Positions 42,846-52,408 of a DNA stretch of 64,000 nucleotides are shown here, piece after piece. The stretch is from contig JAVBOA010000010.1 of the NCBI GenBank assembly GCA_031551135.1, positions 14,201 to 78,200 on the forward strand, given 5' to 3'. Positions within the stretch are counted from its first letter, which is position 1, and each line of letters starts with the position of its first letter. The notes under the pieces were generated by a model. That model was not told where the DNA came from. It saw only the letters and a program-made list of their open reading frames with translations, and did no database searches. This DNA is from JAITVM01 sp031551135 (GTDB taxonomy: Bacteria > Bacillota > Clostridia > Lachnospirales > JAITVM01). Made by a program: the position numbers and the translations under genes.

Positions 42846-44671
42846 TAATAAAGTTTTTCCAGTTCGTTTGCTACATATCCGTTTCCAATCAAAATATCAT
42901 ATTGAAACATTTTATACCTGTCGTCGGTTTCCAGAAAATTATAGGGATAAATGTCATCATAAACATTATTTTTATCGATAAAAAGGTCAACTCTTGACAT
43001 ATAATTCGCTTTTTCATAGACTTCGTCAATAAAATGGAAAAAAAGCGGTTTTTTCAAGCCCGTCAAATTCAAAATATAATTTCCCATAAAATTAGAGCCC
43101 ATAATATCAATATTTTCTTTTGGTAAACCATAATTCGAATAAATCAAAAACGGTGGCGTAACTATTTTTACTAAATCTTCGGTATCAAGCTTACTATCGT
43201 CTTTTATAAACCCTAATTCACGGTAAAAGCTAAAGCTTTTGCCAAGGTTCGGCAAATGGTCGCCAAAAAAAAGAACAATCGTTTTCTCGTCTTCTTTTTC
43301 AAAATAATCAATTATTTTTTTCAAAGATTTATCAGCATTATAAAGCCCTTGTATATAATTTTCGCCCACATTTTTCGAATTTTCCGAAATATCATCATTC
43401 AAAATTTTAATTTCAGTATTTTCGTATTTATTATCATATGGCTGATGATTCTCCATCGAAATCCCAAAAAGAAATAATTTTGACTTTTTATTTTCGTAAG
43501 CTTCAATCAATTGGTCGGCAAAATAATCATCCGAAACATATGTACCCGAATATTCGGGATTTTCCATATCTTCCAGTGCTGTGAACTCGTCGAATCCTAA
43601 TTTATCGTAATAAGTATCCCTGCTGTAAAAATTTTTATTATAAGTATGTACGGCTTTCGTTTCGTAATTATTCGTTTTAAAAATATTCGGCAGAGCGTTA
43701 ATCGGCTCTTTTATGTAAGTTTCATATGATGAATGGTCCGCAAAAAAGTATTTGTTCAAAAAACCGGTTAGGATTTCATATTCAACATTTGCCGTGCCGC
43801 CGCCGTAAGTCATCGAGCCTAAATCGCCGGAAGTATATTTTTTTGAATATTCTCTGAAATTCGGAATCGGGTCTTTTGATAATTTCAAATTTCCGATTTT
43901 TGTAATATCAAAAAAAGATTCGCTGAGAATAACAACTACATTCGGACTTTCTTCTTTTTCAAGATTTAAAAGCTCAATATCCTGCGAATTTTCTGTTTTT
44001 TTCTGAACTCTGTCTTTTAAATCGAAAATCGCATTATCCAGAAAAATTTTATTATAATTCATAAATTCGGCTTTTGATTCATATAAGCCGTGCGAAACAA
44101 AACCAAGCACAAATCCTTTTGATTTATAAGAAATATCGTCCCAAACATTTGTTTTCAAAAATGAGGTTGTGAATATAATATTCGCTAAAATAAGCGAAAA
44201 CAAAACACAGAAAATTCTTGAACCAAGAGATATTGAGCGATATTTTTTTTCAACAAAAAAAATCCCTATACCGATAATAATAGTCAAAAAAAGCAGAAAA
44301 TAAATTAAAAATGTCACCGAAATATTAGATTTATCTACCACGCCGCCGATCGAAAAAGTCAAGGATAAATCATTCAAATAAAAAACTTCGTTACGTTGGG
44401 AAACTTTCAAATAGTTGACAGTAGATAATAAAAAAACGACAGTCTGAAGAATCAAAAATGAAATAAATATTTTGCCCGTGATAAAGCCAATAAACAAGAG
44501 AAGCATAAAAATAAAAAGGCTTGCAGTCAGGAAAAGCGGCAGATTTTCGCCTATCCAATCTACAACGTCAAAAAAAGATTGCCTTGCAATCAGTTCCGAA
44601 AAGAAAACTATCAGCAAAGATGTCAAAACATTAAGCCAAAAAAATAAAACAAATGAATATCTTTCTTTCAT
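42845..44671 (-). CDS. LtaS-like phosphoglycerol transferase (sulfatase fold)
   Basis: The protein has 608 residues. Five N-terminal membrane helices cover about residues 1-200, followed by an extracellular sulfatase-fold catalytic domain. The motifs are VVILSESFFDI (first metal ligand), GGGTANVEYEIL (Thr nucleophile), and FFGDHLPNLG. Enzymes of this kind polymerise or transfer glycerol phosphate from phosphatidylglycerol to lipoteichoic acid or other glycans. No strong ribosome site precedes the ATG, which makes the exact start less certain. It is downstream of jag but separated by a stem-loop. Confidence 0.87.
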   Translation of the reverse strand: MKERYSFVLFFWLNVLTSLLIVFFSELIARQSFFDVVDWIGENLPLFLTASLFIFMLLLFIGFITGKIFISFLILQTVVFLLSTVNYLKVSQRNEVFYLNDLSLTFSIGGVVDKSNISVTFLIYFLLFLTIIIGIGIFFVEKKYRSISLGSRIFCVLFSLILANIIFTTSFLKTNVWDDISYKSKGFVLGFVSHGLYESKAEFMNYNKIFLDNAIFDLKDRVQKKTENSQDIELLNLEKEESPNVVVILSESFFDITKIGNLKLSKDPIPNFREYSKKYTSGDLGSMTYGGGTANVEYEILTGFLNKYFFADHSSYETYIKEPINALPNIFKTNNYETKAVHTYNKNFYSRDTYYDKLGFDEFTALEDMENPEYSGTYVSDDYFADQLIEAYENKKSKLFLFGISMENHQPYDNKYENTEIKILNDDISENSKNVGENYIQGLYNADKSLKKIIDYFEKEDEKTIVLFFGDHLPNLGKSFSFYRELGFIKDDSKLDTEDLVKIVTPPFLIYSNYGLPKENIDIMGSNFMGNYILNLTGLKKPLFFHFIDEVYEKANYMSRVDLFIDKNNVYDDIYPYNFLETDDRYKMFQYDILIGNGYVANELEKLY

Positions 44672-44746
44672 ACCAATAAATAATCACCACTCTATGGCTA
44701 TACCGACAAACGAAGCTTACACCCGTTCCTCAGTATATATAATACA

Positions 44747-44768
44747 GAGCCCCGGAAAACCGGGACTC
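44747..44768 (-). terminator. Stem-loop after jag
   Basis: GAGCCCCGG/CCGGGACTC forms a GC-rich 9-bp stem with one mismatch/wobble and an AAAA loop. The T-tail on the minus strand is poor, so it may be a weak terminator of the rpmH-jag transcript. Confidence 0.5.
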
Positions 44769-44776
44769 AGAAAAAT

Positions 44777-45418
44777 TTATTTTTCTTCAAATTTTCTATT
44801 GCGCTCTTTCGGCGAGATTACCACATATCTATACGGCTCTACGCCTTGGCTGAAAGTGCTTACAAAACGGTCATTTTGAAGCGCAGAATGAATAATACGC
44901 CTTTCATAAGGATTCATAGGCTCAAGAGAAACCTCTTTGCGAGTCTGCTTAACTTTTTTAGCAAGATTATGCGCTAAATTATCCAGCGTTTCCTTGCGGC
45001 GTTCGCGGTAATTTTCGGCATCAATCGTAACGCTGACATAAGGCGCATTTCCTTTATTAACCGCGAGATTAACAAGATATTGCAAAGAATCCAAAGTTTG
45101 TCCGCGTTTTCCAATCAAAACTCCCATATCGTCACCTTTTAATACTATATCGATATGCCTGTCCTTTTCCGTAATATCAAATTCTACAACGATTCCCATG
45201 CAAATAAATATTTCACGTAAAAAGTTCTTAATTGTGGATACAGGGTCAAATTTTTTAGTTACTTTTATTTTAAAAGGTTTGCTTCCAAAGCCCAAAATTC
45301 CTTTCGAGCCTTGCTCTAATATAACGTAATCAACATTGTCTTCTGTAGTTTTCAATTCGCTTATAGCTAGGCTCAAAGCTTCCTCTAATGTCTTCCCTGT
45401 TTTTTCGATCGAATCCAT
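44777..45418 (-). CDS. jag: RNA-binding protein Jag/KhpB
   Basis: The protein has 213 residues. The Jag_N domain is at about 1-52 (GKTLEEALSLAISEL, GILGFGSKPFKI). A KH domain follows at about 75-140 (GVLIGKRGQTLDSLQYLVNLA), then R3H at about 145-205 (MNPYERRIIHSALQN). It binds RNA with KhpA and influences cell wall and division genes in Firmicutes. It begins on the last base of yidC, a classical oriC gene pair. Confidence 0.95.
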   Translation of the reverse strand: MDSIEKTGKTLEEALSLAISELKTTEDNVDYVILEQGSKGILGFGSKPFKIKVTKKFDPVSTIKNFLREIFICMGIVVEFDITEKDRHIDIVLKGDDMGVLIGKRGQTLDSLQYLVNLAVNKGNAPYVSVTIDAENYRERRKETLDNLAHNLAKKVKQTRKEVSLEPMNPYERRIIHSALQNDRFVSTFSQGVEPYRYVVISPKERNRKFEEK

Positions 45419-46434
45419 TATTTATCAATCCCCTTTTTTTTAGCATAGACTTTATTAAGAACTAACTGCTGACAAATTTGAAATACATTAGAAGTAATCC
45501 AGTACAAACCAACACCGATCGGAGTAGAAATCGTAAAAAATGCCATCATTAAAGGCGTAACATAAGTCATAGTTTTTTGTGTACTGGCTACAGTTGGATC
45601 TGAAGGAGTATTTTTTTGCTGTTTCATCATAATATATGAAGTTAAAAAGCTTGTTACGGCTGCCAAAATAGGAATTATAATAGCAGGCGACAATCTAAAT
45701 CCGGGCGTATCGGTCAATTTCAATCCTAGAAAAAGATCAGATGCCGCAACTTCCAATAAAAACCCTTTAATCTGTTCAATCTGTGCAGAAAACTCCGCCG
45801 GAACTTTTGCGAAAAAAGCTGCCCATTCGGATTCGGAGAATTTAGCTAAAACTCTTGCCAATTGATCAGGCGCATCTGCGCCGATATTCAGCGGTTTCAT
45901 AAGTTTCGGTTCTATTATCGGTTTCAGCATCTCCAAGCTTCCGCTTATCGATAAAACCGTAGCCGCTAATTTATCAACATACAATTCTTTAAGCTGAGAA
46001 ATATAAAGAAAAGGCTGCTGCATTATATAAGAGAGTGCGAAAAATATAGGTAATTGTAAAAACAAAGGTAAACATGAAGCAATCGGGTTAATTTTTTCTT
46101 TCGAGTACAAAGCTTGCAGCTCCGCATTCTTTTTTTGCAAAACCGCAGAGTCTTTTGAATCACCGTATTTTTTATTTATTTTGTCAATCTCTGGCTGTAT
46201 TTTTTGGGTTTTCATCATTGATTTTTGAGAGCTGATAGCAAACGGCACCATTATAAATCTTGTAAAAATCGTAAACAAGATTATGGATATACCCAAAACA
46301 TGCGCAGAAGTAAAATTCGATATAAAATTATAAATTACATTAAGAATAACACCTAAAATATTTGCAATAAATCCGATTATCGCAGAAGGCTCGTTCGGGA
46401 CTTTAGTTGTGTTCAAAAACAAAAACAGGTTCAA
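45418..46434 (-). CDS. yidC: Membrane protein insertase YidC/Oxa1
   Basis: The protein has 338 residues with about five to six transmembrane segments. The conserved Arg of the hydrophilic groove is in FTRFIMVPFAISSQKSMM, followed by KINKKYGD, LPLFLQLPIFFALS and the late YWITSNVFQICQQLVL motif. No lipobox is visible at the N-terminus. It inserts membrane proteins with or without Sec. An ATGA overlap couples it to yidD. Confidence 0.95.
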   Translation of the reverse strand: MNLFLFLNTTKVPNEPSAIIGFIANILGVILNVIYNFISNFTSAHVLGISIILFTIFTRFIMVPFAISSQKSMMKTQKIQPEIDKINKKYGDSKDSAVLQKKNAELQALYSKEKINPIASCLPLFLQLPIFFALSYIMQQPFLYISQLKELYVDKLAATVLSISGSLEMLKPIIEPKLMKPLNIGADAPDQLARVLAKFSESEWAAFFAKVPAEFSAQIEQIKGFLLEVAASDLFLGLKLTDTPGFRLSPAIIIPILAAVTSFLTSYIMMKQQKNTPSDPTVASTQKTMTYVTPLMMAFFTISTPIGVGLYWITSNVFQICQQLVLNKVYAKKKGIDK

Positions 46435-46670
46435 ATATTTTCCTCCTCAGATTTATTTTCCAAAGGCACAGGGTCAAAACCGCCTTTAGAAAAAGGGTTA
46501 CAACGCAATAATCTTTTTGCTCCCAAAAAAATACCCTTAACAACACCGTATCTCTCTATCGCTTCGTAGGCATATTGCGAACATGTGGGATAAAATTTAC
46601 ATGAGTTTGGAAGCCCCGGCGATATTGCCCGCTTATAAAAAATCAACAGATACAGACAAATTTTTTTCAT
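46431..46670 (-). CDS. yidD: Membrane protein insertion efficiency factor YidD
   Basis: This 79-residue protein has the family core YKRAISPGLPNSCKFYPTCSQYAYEAIERYG and RLLRCNPFSKGGFDPVP. It aids YidC-dependent insertion at the inner membrane. It lies between rnpA and yidC, the standard order. Confidence 0.95.
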   Translation of the reverse strand: MKKICLYLLIFYKRAISPGLPNSCKFYPTCSQYAYEAIERYGVVKGIFLGAKRLLRCNPFSKGGFDPVPLENKSEEENI

Positions 46671-46706
46671 AAAAACAAAGCCCCTTATGAATAAAAACAG
46701 AATAGA

Positions 46707-47075
46707 TCATACACCTTTATTATATAGATTATGTTTTTTTAAAAGATGTATCAAAGAATCATTAATTTCAAAATAGCCCAGCCCTTTTGTTGTGTTTCTG
46801 GCAACAACAACAATATTATATCCGCGCGCGATTTTTTTTTCCAAAAGCCTGTAGCTTTCGCGAATACAGCGCGTGACTCTGCTTCTGACAACAGAGTTCC
46901 CGACTTTTTTGCTAACGGAAATGCCTAAATAATTTAATGAAGAATTATTTTTCAAAATATACAATACCAAGTTTCTATTTGCGATAGACTTTCCTTTACC
47001 ATATACAATACGAAAATCCTTATTTTTTTTTAGGGATGTGGTAAATTCCAAAAGAACGTCCTCCCGCTTTTTCAT
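46707..47075 (-). CDS. rnpA: Ribonuclease P protein component
   Basis: The protein has 122 residues. The basic RNA-binding block is VSKKVGNSVVRSRVTRCIRESYR, and the N-terminal part has LKKNKDFRIVYGKGKS. It binds the catalytic RNA of RNase P for tRNA 5' maturation. A terminator hairpin separates it from rpmH, so only part of the rpmH transcript may reach it. Confidence 0.95.
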   Translation of the reverse strand: MKKREDVLLEFTTSLKKNKDFRIVYGKGKSIANRNLVLYILKNNSSLNYLGISVSKKVGNSVVRSRVTRCIRESYRLLEKKIARGYNIVVVARNTTKGLGYFEINDSLIHLLKKHNLYNKGV

Positions 47076-47134
47076 ACAAATTCGATTTTTTTCTTAAAAC
47101 AAATACGCTTAATCAAATAACCTAAAATACGTAT

Positions 47135-47160
47135 AAATAAAAGACCACAAAAAAGTGGCC
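47135..47160 (-). terminator. Terminator-like hairpin between rpmH and rnpA
   Basis: On the minus strand GGCCAC/GTGGTC with a T6 loop is followed by TTTTATTTAT. It probably attenuates transcription after rpmH. Confidence 0.6.
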
Positions 47161-47184
47161 TCATACTTAAGACTTTATAAATAA

Positions 47185-47319
47185 TTAAGCAGACAATACT
47201 TTTCTACCTTTTTGACGTCTTCTAAGTAGAACTTTTCTACCGTTTTTAGTACTCATTCTTTTTCTAAAACCATGCTCTTTGCTTCTTTGCCTTTTTTTAG
47301 GCTGAAACGTCATTTTCAA
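47185..47319 (-). CDS. rpmH: 50S ribosomal protein L34
   Basis: The 44-residue product begins MKMTFQPKKRQRSKEHG and ends GRKVLSA, matching L34 throughout. The start is TTG: GGAGG lies 8 nt before it, and this gives the universal MKxTFQP N-terminus. The later ATG would lie 14 nt from the ribosome site. It is the first gene left of the replication origin. Confidence 0.97.
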   Translation of the reverse strand: MKMTFQPKKRQRSKEHGFRKRMSTKNGRKVLLRRRQKGRKVLSA

Positions 47320-47900
47320 TTTCAGCACCTCCTTATAAAAAAGATGAATCGTATAAAAAATTTTTGCAAAGCAATAATAATTTCATAAAAACAGGATTTT
47401 TTAAAAAATCTGTCTATAACTTTGCACACACTGCCAATAAACAGCCATACGAACTATTGCTATTATATAAAATAAAATTTTCCTAGTCAAGTACAGTTTT
47501 ATTATAAAAATTTAATTGTATTGCTTATCCACAAATATTTTGATATTATTATATTAATTCTGTGTAAAACATGTTTAATTTTCTAAGTTATTCACATTCT
47601 GTTGATAAGTCTGTGTATAACTATTAAATTCTTTCCAAATTATTGTTTTCTTATATAGCTGTTGATTTTTTGCTGCAAATATATTTTGTTTTCGTGTCAT
47701 ATATAATCAAGAAAAATCAAAATTAATGAATAATTGTATTCTTAAAATGCTATATATTGTAATTTGTTGATAACTGTAATTTAATGTTGTTAATTATATT
47801 TTCTCTTGCAAATAACACCCAATTTTTACAGGGTTTTATTTTTTCTGTATTTTATAGTTTTACACATATCCACAATTTAATTATTAACATTATCAACAAT

Positions 47901-47931
47901 TAATATTTTTTCCATTTGAATGGAAATATTA
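47901..47931. repeat. Inverted repeat in the dnaA leader
   Basis: TAATATTTTTTCCATTT and AATGGAAATATTA form a hairpin whose arms resemble the hairpin-family ends. It is next to another short copy. Confidence 0.55.
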
Positions 47932-47938
47932 TAAAATA

Positions 47939-47980
47939 TGATTATTTCTATTTTTCTATCCTTAAAAATGGAAATAGTAT
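47939..47980 (+). repeat. Short hairpin-element derivative at the dnaA ribosome site
   Basis: TGATTATTTCTATTTTTCTATCCTTAAAAATGGAAATAGTAT keeps the TTTTTCTATCC core and the right end. It ends 10 nt before the dnaA GGGGG ribosome site, so it is part of the dnaA leader. Confidence 0.75.
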
Positions 47981-48004
47981 TAAAACTCCCAGGGGGAAAT
48001 TCGC

Positions 48005-49333
48005 ATGGATACTCAAATCGAATATTATTGGGTTGAGGTTTGCAAACTTTTGGAAAAGGAATTGACCGAAATCGCAATGGATATTTTTATTAAAACATTG
48101 AAACCTCTTTATATAAATGAAGATTTTTTTGTTTTAGAAGCCTCTGAAACCGCGCATAAGAATACTGTAGAACAACGCTACATCGGCATAATTACAAGTT
48201 TTATCAGAGCTGTAACCGAAAAAGAGCTTGATGTTAAATTACTTTTACCCGAAAGTTTCAGCGCTTTAGAAACGCCGTTAAGCGAAAAACAAATCCCGAA
48301 CGCAATGGGAAATATTAAGCAAAAATACGTTTTCGAGACTTTTGTCCGCGGAAAATCAAATGAGCTCGCCTATGCGGCCTGTGTTGCAGTGTCTGAGGCC
48401 CCCGGCAAAACTTCTTATAATCCTTTGTTTTTATACGGCGGAGTTGGGCTTGGCAAAACTCATCTTATGCATAGCATAGGTAATAAAATTCTATCGGATG
48501 ATCCAAAATCTAAGGTATTATATTGTTCAACCGAGACCTTTACAAACGAGCTGATTAATTCCATAAAAGAACGAAAAAATCAAGATTTCCGAAATAAATA
48601 CCGCGATATCGACGTTTTGCTGATCGACGATATTCAATTTTTGTCCGAAAAAGAAGGTACTCAGGAAGAATTTTTCCATACTTTCAATACACTATATGAC
48701 GCTAACAAGCAAATCGTTATATCTTCAGATCAACCTCCAAAAGAATTAAAAACCTTGGAGGACAGGCTTAGAAGTCGCTTCGGCTGCGGGCTAATAGTTG
48801 ACATAACTTTTCCGGATTATGAAACCCGTGTGGCGATTTTGGAAAAGAAAGCGGAACTTGATCATACAAAAGTTTCGAAAGAGGTAACGAATTTTATCGC
48901 TAAAAATATTGTTTCCAATATACGTGAGCTTGAGGGCGCACTGAATAAAGTTATCGCTTTCGCTACTCTCTGCAATACTCCTATAACAATCGATCTTGCC
49001 GAAAATGCCCTGCGAGACATAATTTCCGCGCAGGACAAGCCCGAAATTACGCCGGAATTCATACAAAATATCGTTTCGACTCATTATAATATTTCGCCGG
49101 ACGATATACGCGGTAAAAAACGCACCGCAAATATTTCTTATCCACGTCAGGTTGCAATGTATTTAACACGGAAAATAATCGATATGTCTTTACCTAAAAT
49201 CGGCGATTGTTTCGGCGGCAGGGATCATTCCACAGTTATTCACGCCTGCGATAAAATCAGCTTTGAATTGGAGAACGATAAAAATGTGGCGAATACCCTA
49301 TTGGAATTAGAGAAAAAAATAAAAGGTGAATAA
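48005..49333 (+). CDS. dnaA: Chromosomal replication initiator DnaA
   Basis: The protein has 442 residues. Domain I (1-85) binds helicase or regulators. Domain III has Walker A GGVGLGKTHL (about residue 147), Walker B LLIDDIQFL and the sensor motif DRLRSRFGCGL. Domain IV ends with the DNA-binding signature FGGRDHSTVIHACDKI. The linker domain II is short. AGGGGG precedes the ATG. DnaA boxes lie on both sides of the gene, so it can regulate itself. Confidence 0.98.
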   Translation: MDTQIEYYWVEVCKLLEKELTEIAMDIFIKTLKPLYINEDFFVLEASETAHKNTVEQRYIGIITSFIRAVTEKELDVKLLLPESFSALETPLSEKQIPNAMGNIKQKYVFETFVRGKSNELAYAACVAVSEAPGKTSYNPLFLYGGVGLGKTHLMHSIGNKILSDDPKSKVLYCSTETFTNELINSIKERKNQDFRNKYRDIDVLLIDDIQFLSEKEGTQEEFFHTFNTLYDANKQIVISSDQPPKELKTLEDRLRSRFGCGLIVDITFPDYETRVAILEKKAELDHTKVSKEVTNFIAKNIVSNIRELEGALNKVIAFATLCNTPITIDLAENALRDIISAQDKPEITPEFIQNIVSTHYNISPDDIRGKKRTANISYPRQVAMYLTRKIIDMSLPKIGDCFGGRDHSTVIHACDKISFELENDKNVANTLLELEKKIKGE

Positions 49334-49623
49334 ATATCTATATTTACTTTGTCAACAATCTTGTTTATTTCCTGTTGATAAGTTTGTATTTTTTGTTTAT
49401 AAATATTTATACTTTTTTCCGCTGTTGATAATGTGGATAAGTTTATATTTTAAAAAAAGATATCCACATAGTTTATCGGGCAAAAAAACCTATATCTATC
49501 AGCCAAACAGCACTTTTGAACAAATCCACAGCCCCTACTACTACTACTACTAAAATTATTTAATTAATATATACAAATATCCACACAATCGGATTGTTTA
49601 AAACTTTTTTTTGGAGGTACCAA
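49334..49623. other. oriC: oriC part 2: DnaA boxes, DnaA-trio and unwinding region between dnaA and dnaN
   Basis: Boxes are seen at 49373 and 49423 (TGTTGATAA), 49432 (perfect TGTGGATAA), 49460 (ATATCCACA), 49522 (AAATCCACA) and 49577 (ATATCCACA). After the 49522 box comes GCCC and then six CTA triplets in a row (TAG on the other strand) at 49535-49552, followed by an AT-only stretch. This box, GC cluster, DnaA-trio, AT-rich order is the basal unwinding system described in Bacillus subtilis. Strand opening probably begins at about 49550-49575. Confidence 0.85.
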
Positions 49624-50733
49624 ATGAAATTCACATGCATGAAAGAAACTTTGTTAGAAGGAATCAATATTGTATCGAGAGCTGTATCCGCAAAAACCTC
49701 AATGCAGATATTAGAATGTATTCTCATAGATGTTAATGAAGATGGTTTTAAATTAACCGCAAACGATTTGGAAATGGGCATAAAAACAAAAAATCTCGAA
49801 GCGACTGTTATCGAAACCGGCAAAGTGTGTATAAAAGCGAAATTATTAATCGATATAATTAAGCATTTGCCGGAAGGTATGGTTAGTGTTAAAACAGACG
49901 AAAATTTTGTTACACAAATAAAAGCCGGTAAATCTGAATTTAAATTGCTTGGTCAGGATTCCTATGAGTATCCGGAATTGCCGGTTGTTGAAAAAAATAA
50001 TCGATATGAAATATTTTCTTTGGATTTGAAAAACATGATCAGACAGACTATTTTTACGGTTTCTTTTGACGAATCGAAGATCACTTTTACCGGGGAATAT
50101 CTTGATATAAAATCCGATGAACTGAATATCGTTGCTGTTGACGGATTCCGCATATCATGCAGAAATTCAAAGCTCTTTTATTCTTCCGGCGATACCGGTG
50201 TAATTGTTCCTTACAAAGCCATGAACGAGATCGGAAAAATAATTTCAGCAGAGCCAAACGAGAAGATAAATTTTTACATTACCGATAAACATATTTTGTT
50301 TGAAGATGAAAATTGTATTCTTGTATCTCGGCTTATCGAAGGCGATTTTATGAATTATGAACAGGTCTTTACCGATGATTTCAACACCAAAATCACAGCT
50401 GACAGAGATAATTTTATTTCTTGTTTAGAGCGGTCATTGCTGGTAAATTCGGACGTTAAAAAGAATCCTATTAAAATAAAAATAGATAAAGATTTGATGG
50501 CAATCTCTTCTGCTACCGAAATCGGAACAGCTTATGATGAGCTGGAAGTTGACTTGGAAGGCAATAATATTGAGATTTCGTTTAATCCAAGATATCTTAT
50601 TGACGCTTTAAAGGTTATTGATGAGGATCATGTTTGTGTTTATTTTACAACAACACTAAGCCCATGCAAATTGCAGGGAAAAGATTCGATTGATCATAAA
50701 TATCTTGTTCTGCCGCTTAGATCAAGAAATTAA
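49624..50733 (+). CDS. dnaN: DNA polymerase III sliding clamp (beta subunit)
   Basis: The protein has 369 residues in three clamp domains. It begins MKFTCMKETLLEGINIVSRAV and ends with the conserved hydrophobic cleft segment HKYLVLPLR. Further family marks are QILECILID and VVAVDGFR-like VAVDGFRIS. GGAGG lies just before the chosen ATG; the open frame extends 30 nt upstream without a site. Confidence 0.97.
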   Translation: MKFTCMKETLLEGINIVSRAVSAKTSMQILECILIDVNEDGFKLTANDLEMGIKTKNLEATVIETGKVCIKAKLLIDIIKHLPEGMVSVKTDENFVTQIKAGKSEFKLLGQDSYEYPELPVVEKNNRYEIFSLDLKNMIRQTIFTVSFDESKITFTGEYLDIKSDELNIVAVDGFRISCRNSKLFYSSGDTGVIVPYKAMNEIGKIISAEPNEKINFYITDKHILFEDENCILVSRLIEGDFMNYEQVFTDDFNTKITADRDNFISCLERSLLVNSDVKKNPIKIKIDKDLMAISSATEIGTAYDELEVDLEGNNIEISFNPRYLIDALKVIDEDHVCVYFTTTLSPCKLQGKDSIDHKYLVLPLRSRN

Positions 50734-50772
50734 GTAGAGTTAAAATAAAGGCCGTCTTTCCGGACTGAGTTT

Positions 50773-50886
50773 ATACTATTTTCAATATAAAGGATAGAAA
50801 AAAATATTTCATTTCGCGCTAGAAACATTGCGCAAAACGCTCCACTGTGAAAAATTTTTTTCTACTTATCGAAATGAAAATAGTAT
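50773..50886 (-). repeat. 114-bp hairpin element, copy D (reverse orientation)
   Basis: On the minus strand it reads as a full element, with central stem TTTTGCGC/GCGCGAAA carrying one T-G wobble. It fills most of the dnaN-yaaA gap. Confidence 0.9.
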
Positions 50887-50962
50887 TAGTATTTTATTGA
50901 TCGGGAAAACGGTCGTTTTTATAGTTATCGATTGAAAATAATTTGATTAGAGGTGCCTAAAA

Positions 50963-51181
50963 ATGGATACAATTAAAATAGATACGGATTTTATTAAATT
51001 AGGACAGCTTATTAAGCTTGCGAATCTTGTTTCGGGCGGTGCCGAGGCGAAATATTTTATCTTAGAGGGTAATGTAATTGTTAATAATGAAATCTGTTTA
51101 ATGCGCGGGAAAAAAATTTATCCGGGAGATGTTGTTAAAGTGAAAGATAAAGAGATTACGGTTTCAAATGCATATAAATAA
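50963..51181 (+). CDS. yaaA: S4-domain RNA-binding protein YaaA/RlbA
   Basis: The protein has 72 residues and consists of a single S4 domain (FIKLGQLIKLANLVSGGAEA, GNVIVNNEICLMRGKKIYPG). It lies between dnaN and recF, the standard place of this small ribosome-associated protein. It overlaps recF by 14 nt. Confidence 0.92.
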   Translation: MDTIKIDTDFIKLGQLIKLANLVSGGAEAKYFILEGNVIVNNEICLMRGKKIYPGDVVKVKDKEITVSNAYK

Positions 51182-52253
51182 TGTTTTGATTTATAATTTC
51201 AGGAATATAGAAAAATTATCTTTGGAACTAAATAACGGGATAAATATTTTTTACGGCAACAATGCACAGGGAAAAACCTCTTTTTTAGAAGCGATTTATA
51301 TTTGCGGAACAGGACGCTCACACCGCACAAATTATGACCGTGAATTAATTAAATTTAATGAATCTGACGCACATATAAAACTAGATGTGTCCGATGAATT
51401 TTCTGATTTTAAAATTGACTTGCATATGAATATAAATAAAAAGAAAGGAATCGCAATTGATTCCGTGCCGCTTAAAAAATTAGGGGAATTATTCGGTCAT
51501 CTGCTTCTGGTTATATTTTCTCCGGAGGATCTCGAACTTGTCAAAGGCTCGCCGATGATTCGCCGGCGTTATATTGATATGGAACTTTGTCAGATAAGCA
51601 GTATTTATTATTATAAGCTTCAGCAATATTACAAGGTTTTAAAGCAGCGAAACAATCTTTTAAAATCGATTGTAAAAAATAAAGATTTGATAGATAGTCT
51701 TGATGTTTGGGATTATCAATTGATTGAATACGGAATTGACATAGTCAAACTCCGAATGGAATTTATAGAAAATATTCAATTATTGGCGGGAAATATTTAT
51801 CGGGATATTACAAACGGAAATGAAGAACTCAAGATTTTATATAAACCAAGCGTGAATGAAAATAATTATGAATCCAAATTATTAAAAAACCGGGATAGGG
51901 ATATAATTCTTGGTTCGACAAATATCGGGATTCATAAAGACGAAATGATGTTTTATGTAAACGGATTTGATTTGCGCTCTTATGGCTCTCAAGGTCAGCA
52001 GCGTTCCTGCGCGCTTTCTATGAAATTGGCTGAAGTAGAGCTTATTAAGCAAGTAAAAAACCGTACTCCGATTCTTTTGCTGGACGATATCCTTTCTGAG
52101 CTGGACAAAAACCGTCAGGAATTTGTACTTCAAAAAATAGACAAAATTCAAACAATAATTACAACGACAGGTTCTTACGATATTATCTCCCAAAGACTTA
52201 AAAATTCTTTCGTTTTTTACGTTGAAAATGGTAATATTACTTTCGAGAATTAG
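51168..52253 (+). CDS. recF: DNA repair and recombination protein RecF
   Basis: This is a 361-residue SMC-like ATPase that loads RecA at gaps with RecO and RecR. The Walker A motif is FYGNNAQGKTSFLEAI, the signature YGSQGQQRSCALSMKLAEVE and Walker B PILLLDDILSELD. The start lies inside yaaA, so translation is coupled. The small remB/DUF370-like gene often found after recF in Firmicutes is absent. Confidence 0.96.
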   Translation: MHINNVLIYNFRNIEKLSLELNNGINIFYGNNAQGKTSFLEAIYICGTGRSHRTNYDRELIKFNESDAHIKLDVSDEFSDFKIDLHMNINKKKGIAIDSVPLKKLGELFGHLLLVIFSPEDLELVKGSPMIRRRYIDMELCQISSIYYYKLQQYYKVLKQRNNLLKSIVKNKDLIDSLDVWDYQLIEYGIDIVKLRMEFIENIQLLAGNIYRDITNGNEELKILYKPSVNENNYESKLLKNRDRDIILGSTNIGIHKDEMMFYVNGFDLRSYGSQGQQRSCALSMKLAEVELIKQVKNRTPILLLDDILSELDKNRQEFVLQKIDKIQTIITTTGSYDIISQRLKNSFVFYVENGNITFEN

Positions 52254-52364
52254 ATTTTTATGTTATAATACATAGATGAATTTATAATATTTCTATCGAA
52301 AAAATTACTAGTATTATAATTGTGTAATCTTTTCGTTGTAATTTTTTTTGTTGGTCTAAATTTT

Positions 52365-52408
52365 ATACTATTTTCATCATAAAGGATAGAAAAAAATGAA
52401 AATGCTAT
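52365..52408 (-). repeat. Short derivative of the hairpin element before gyrB
   Basis: ATACTATTTTCATCAT joins AAAGGATAGAAAAAAATGAAAATGCTAT. It is the reverse orientation of the 39030 copy and lies in the recF-gyrB gap. Confidence 0.8.

Larger units (their letters stand above)
47320..48004. other. oriC: oriC part 1: DnaA-box cluster between rpmH and dnaA
   Basis: The 685-bp gap is very AT-rich and carries one perfect DnaA box (TTATCCACA, 47525) and several one-mismatch boxes: TTATTCACA 47588, TGTTGATAA 47600, TGTGTATAA 47612, TGTTGATAA 47765, ATATCCACA 47866, TTATCAACA 47890. It lies between the divergent rpmH and dnaA genes, the classical Firmicute origin and dnaA autoregulation region. Two short hairpin repeats lie at its right end. 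Confidence 0.85.
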
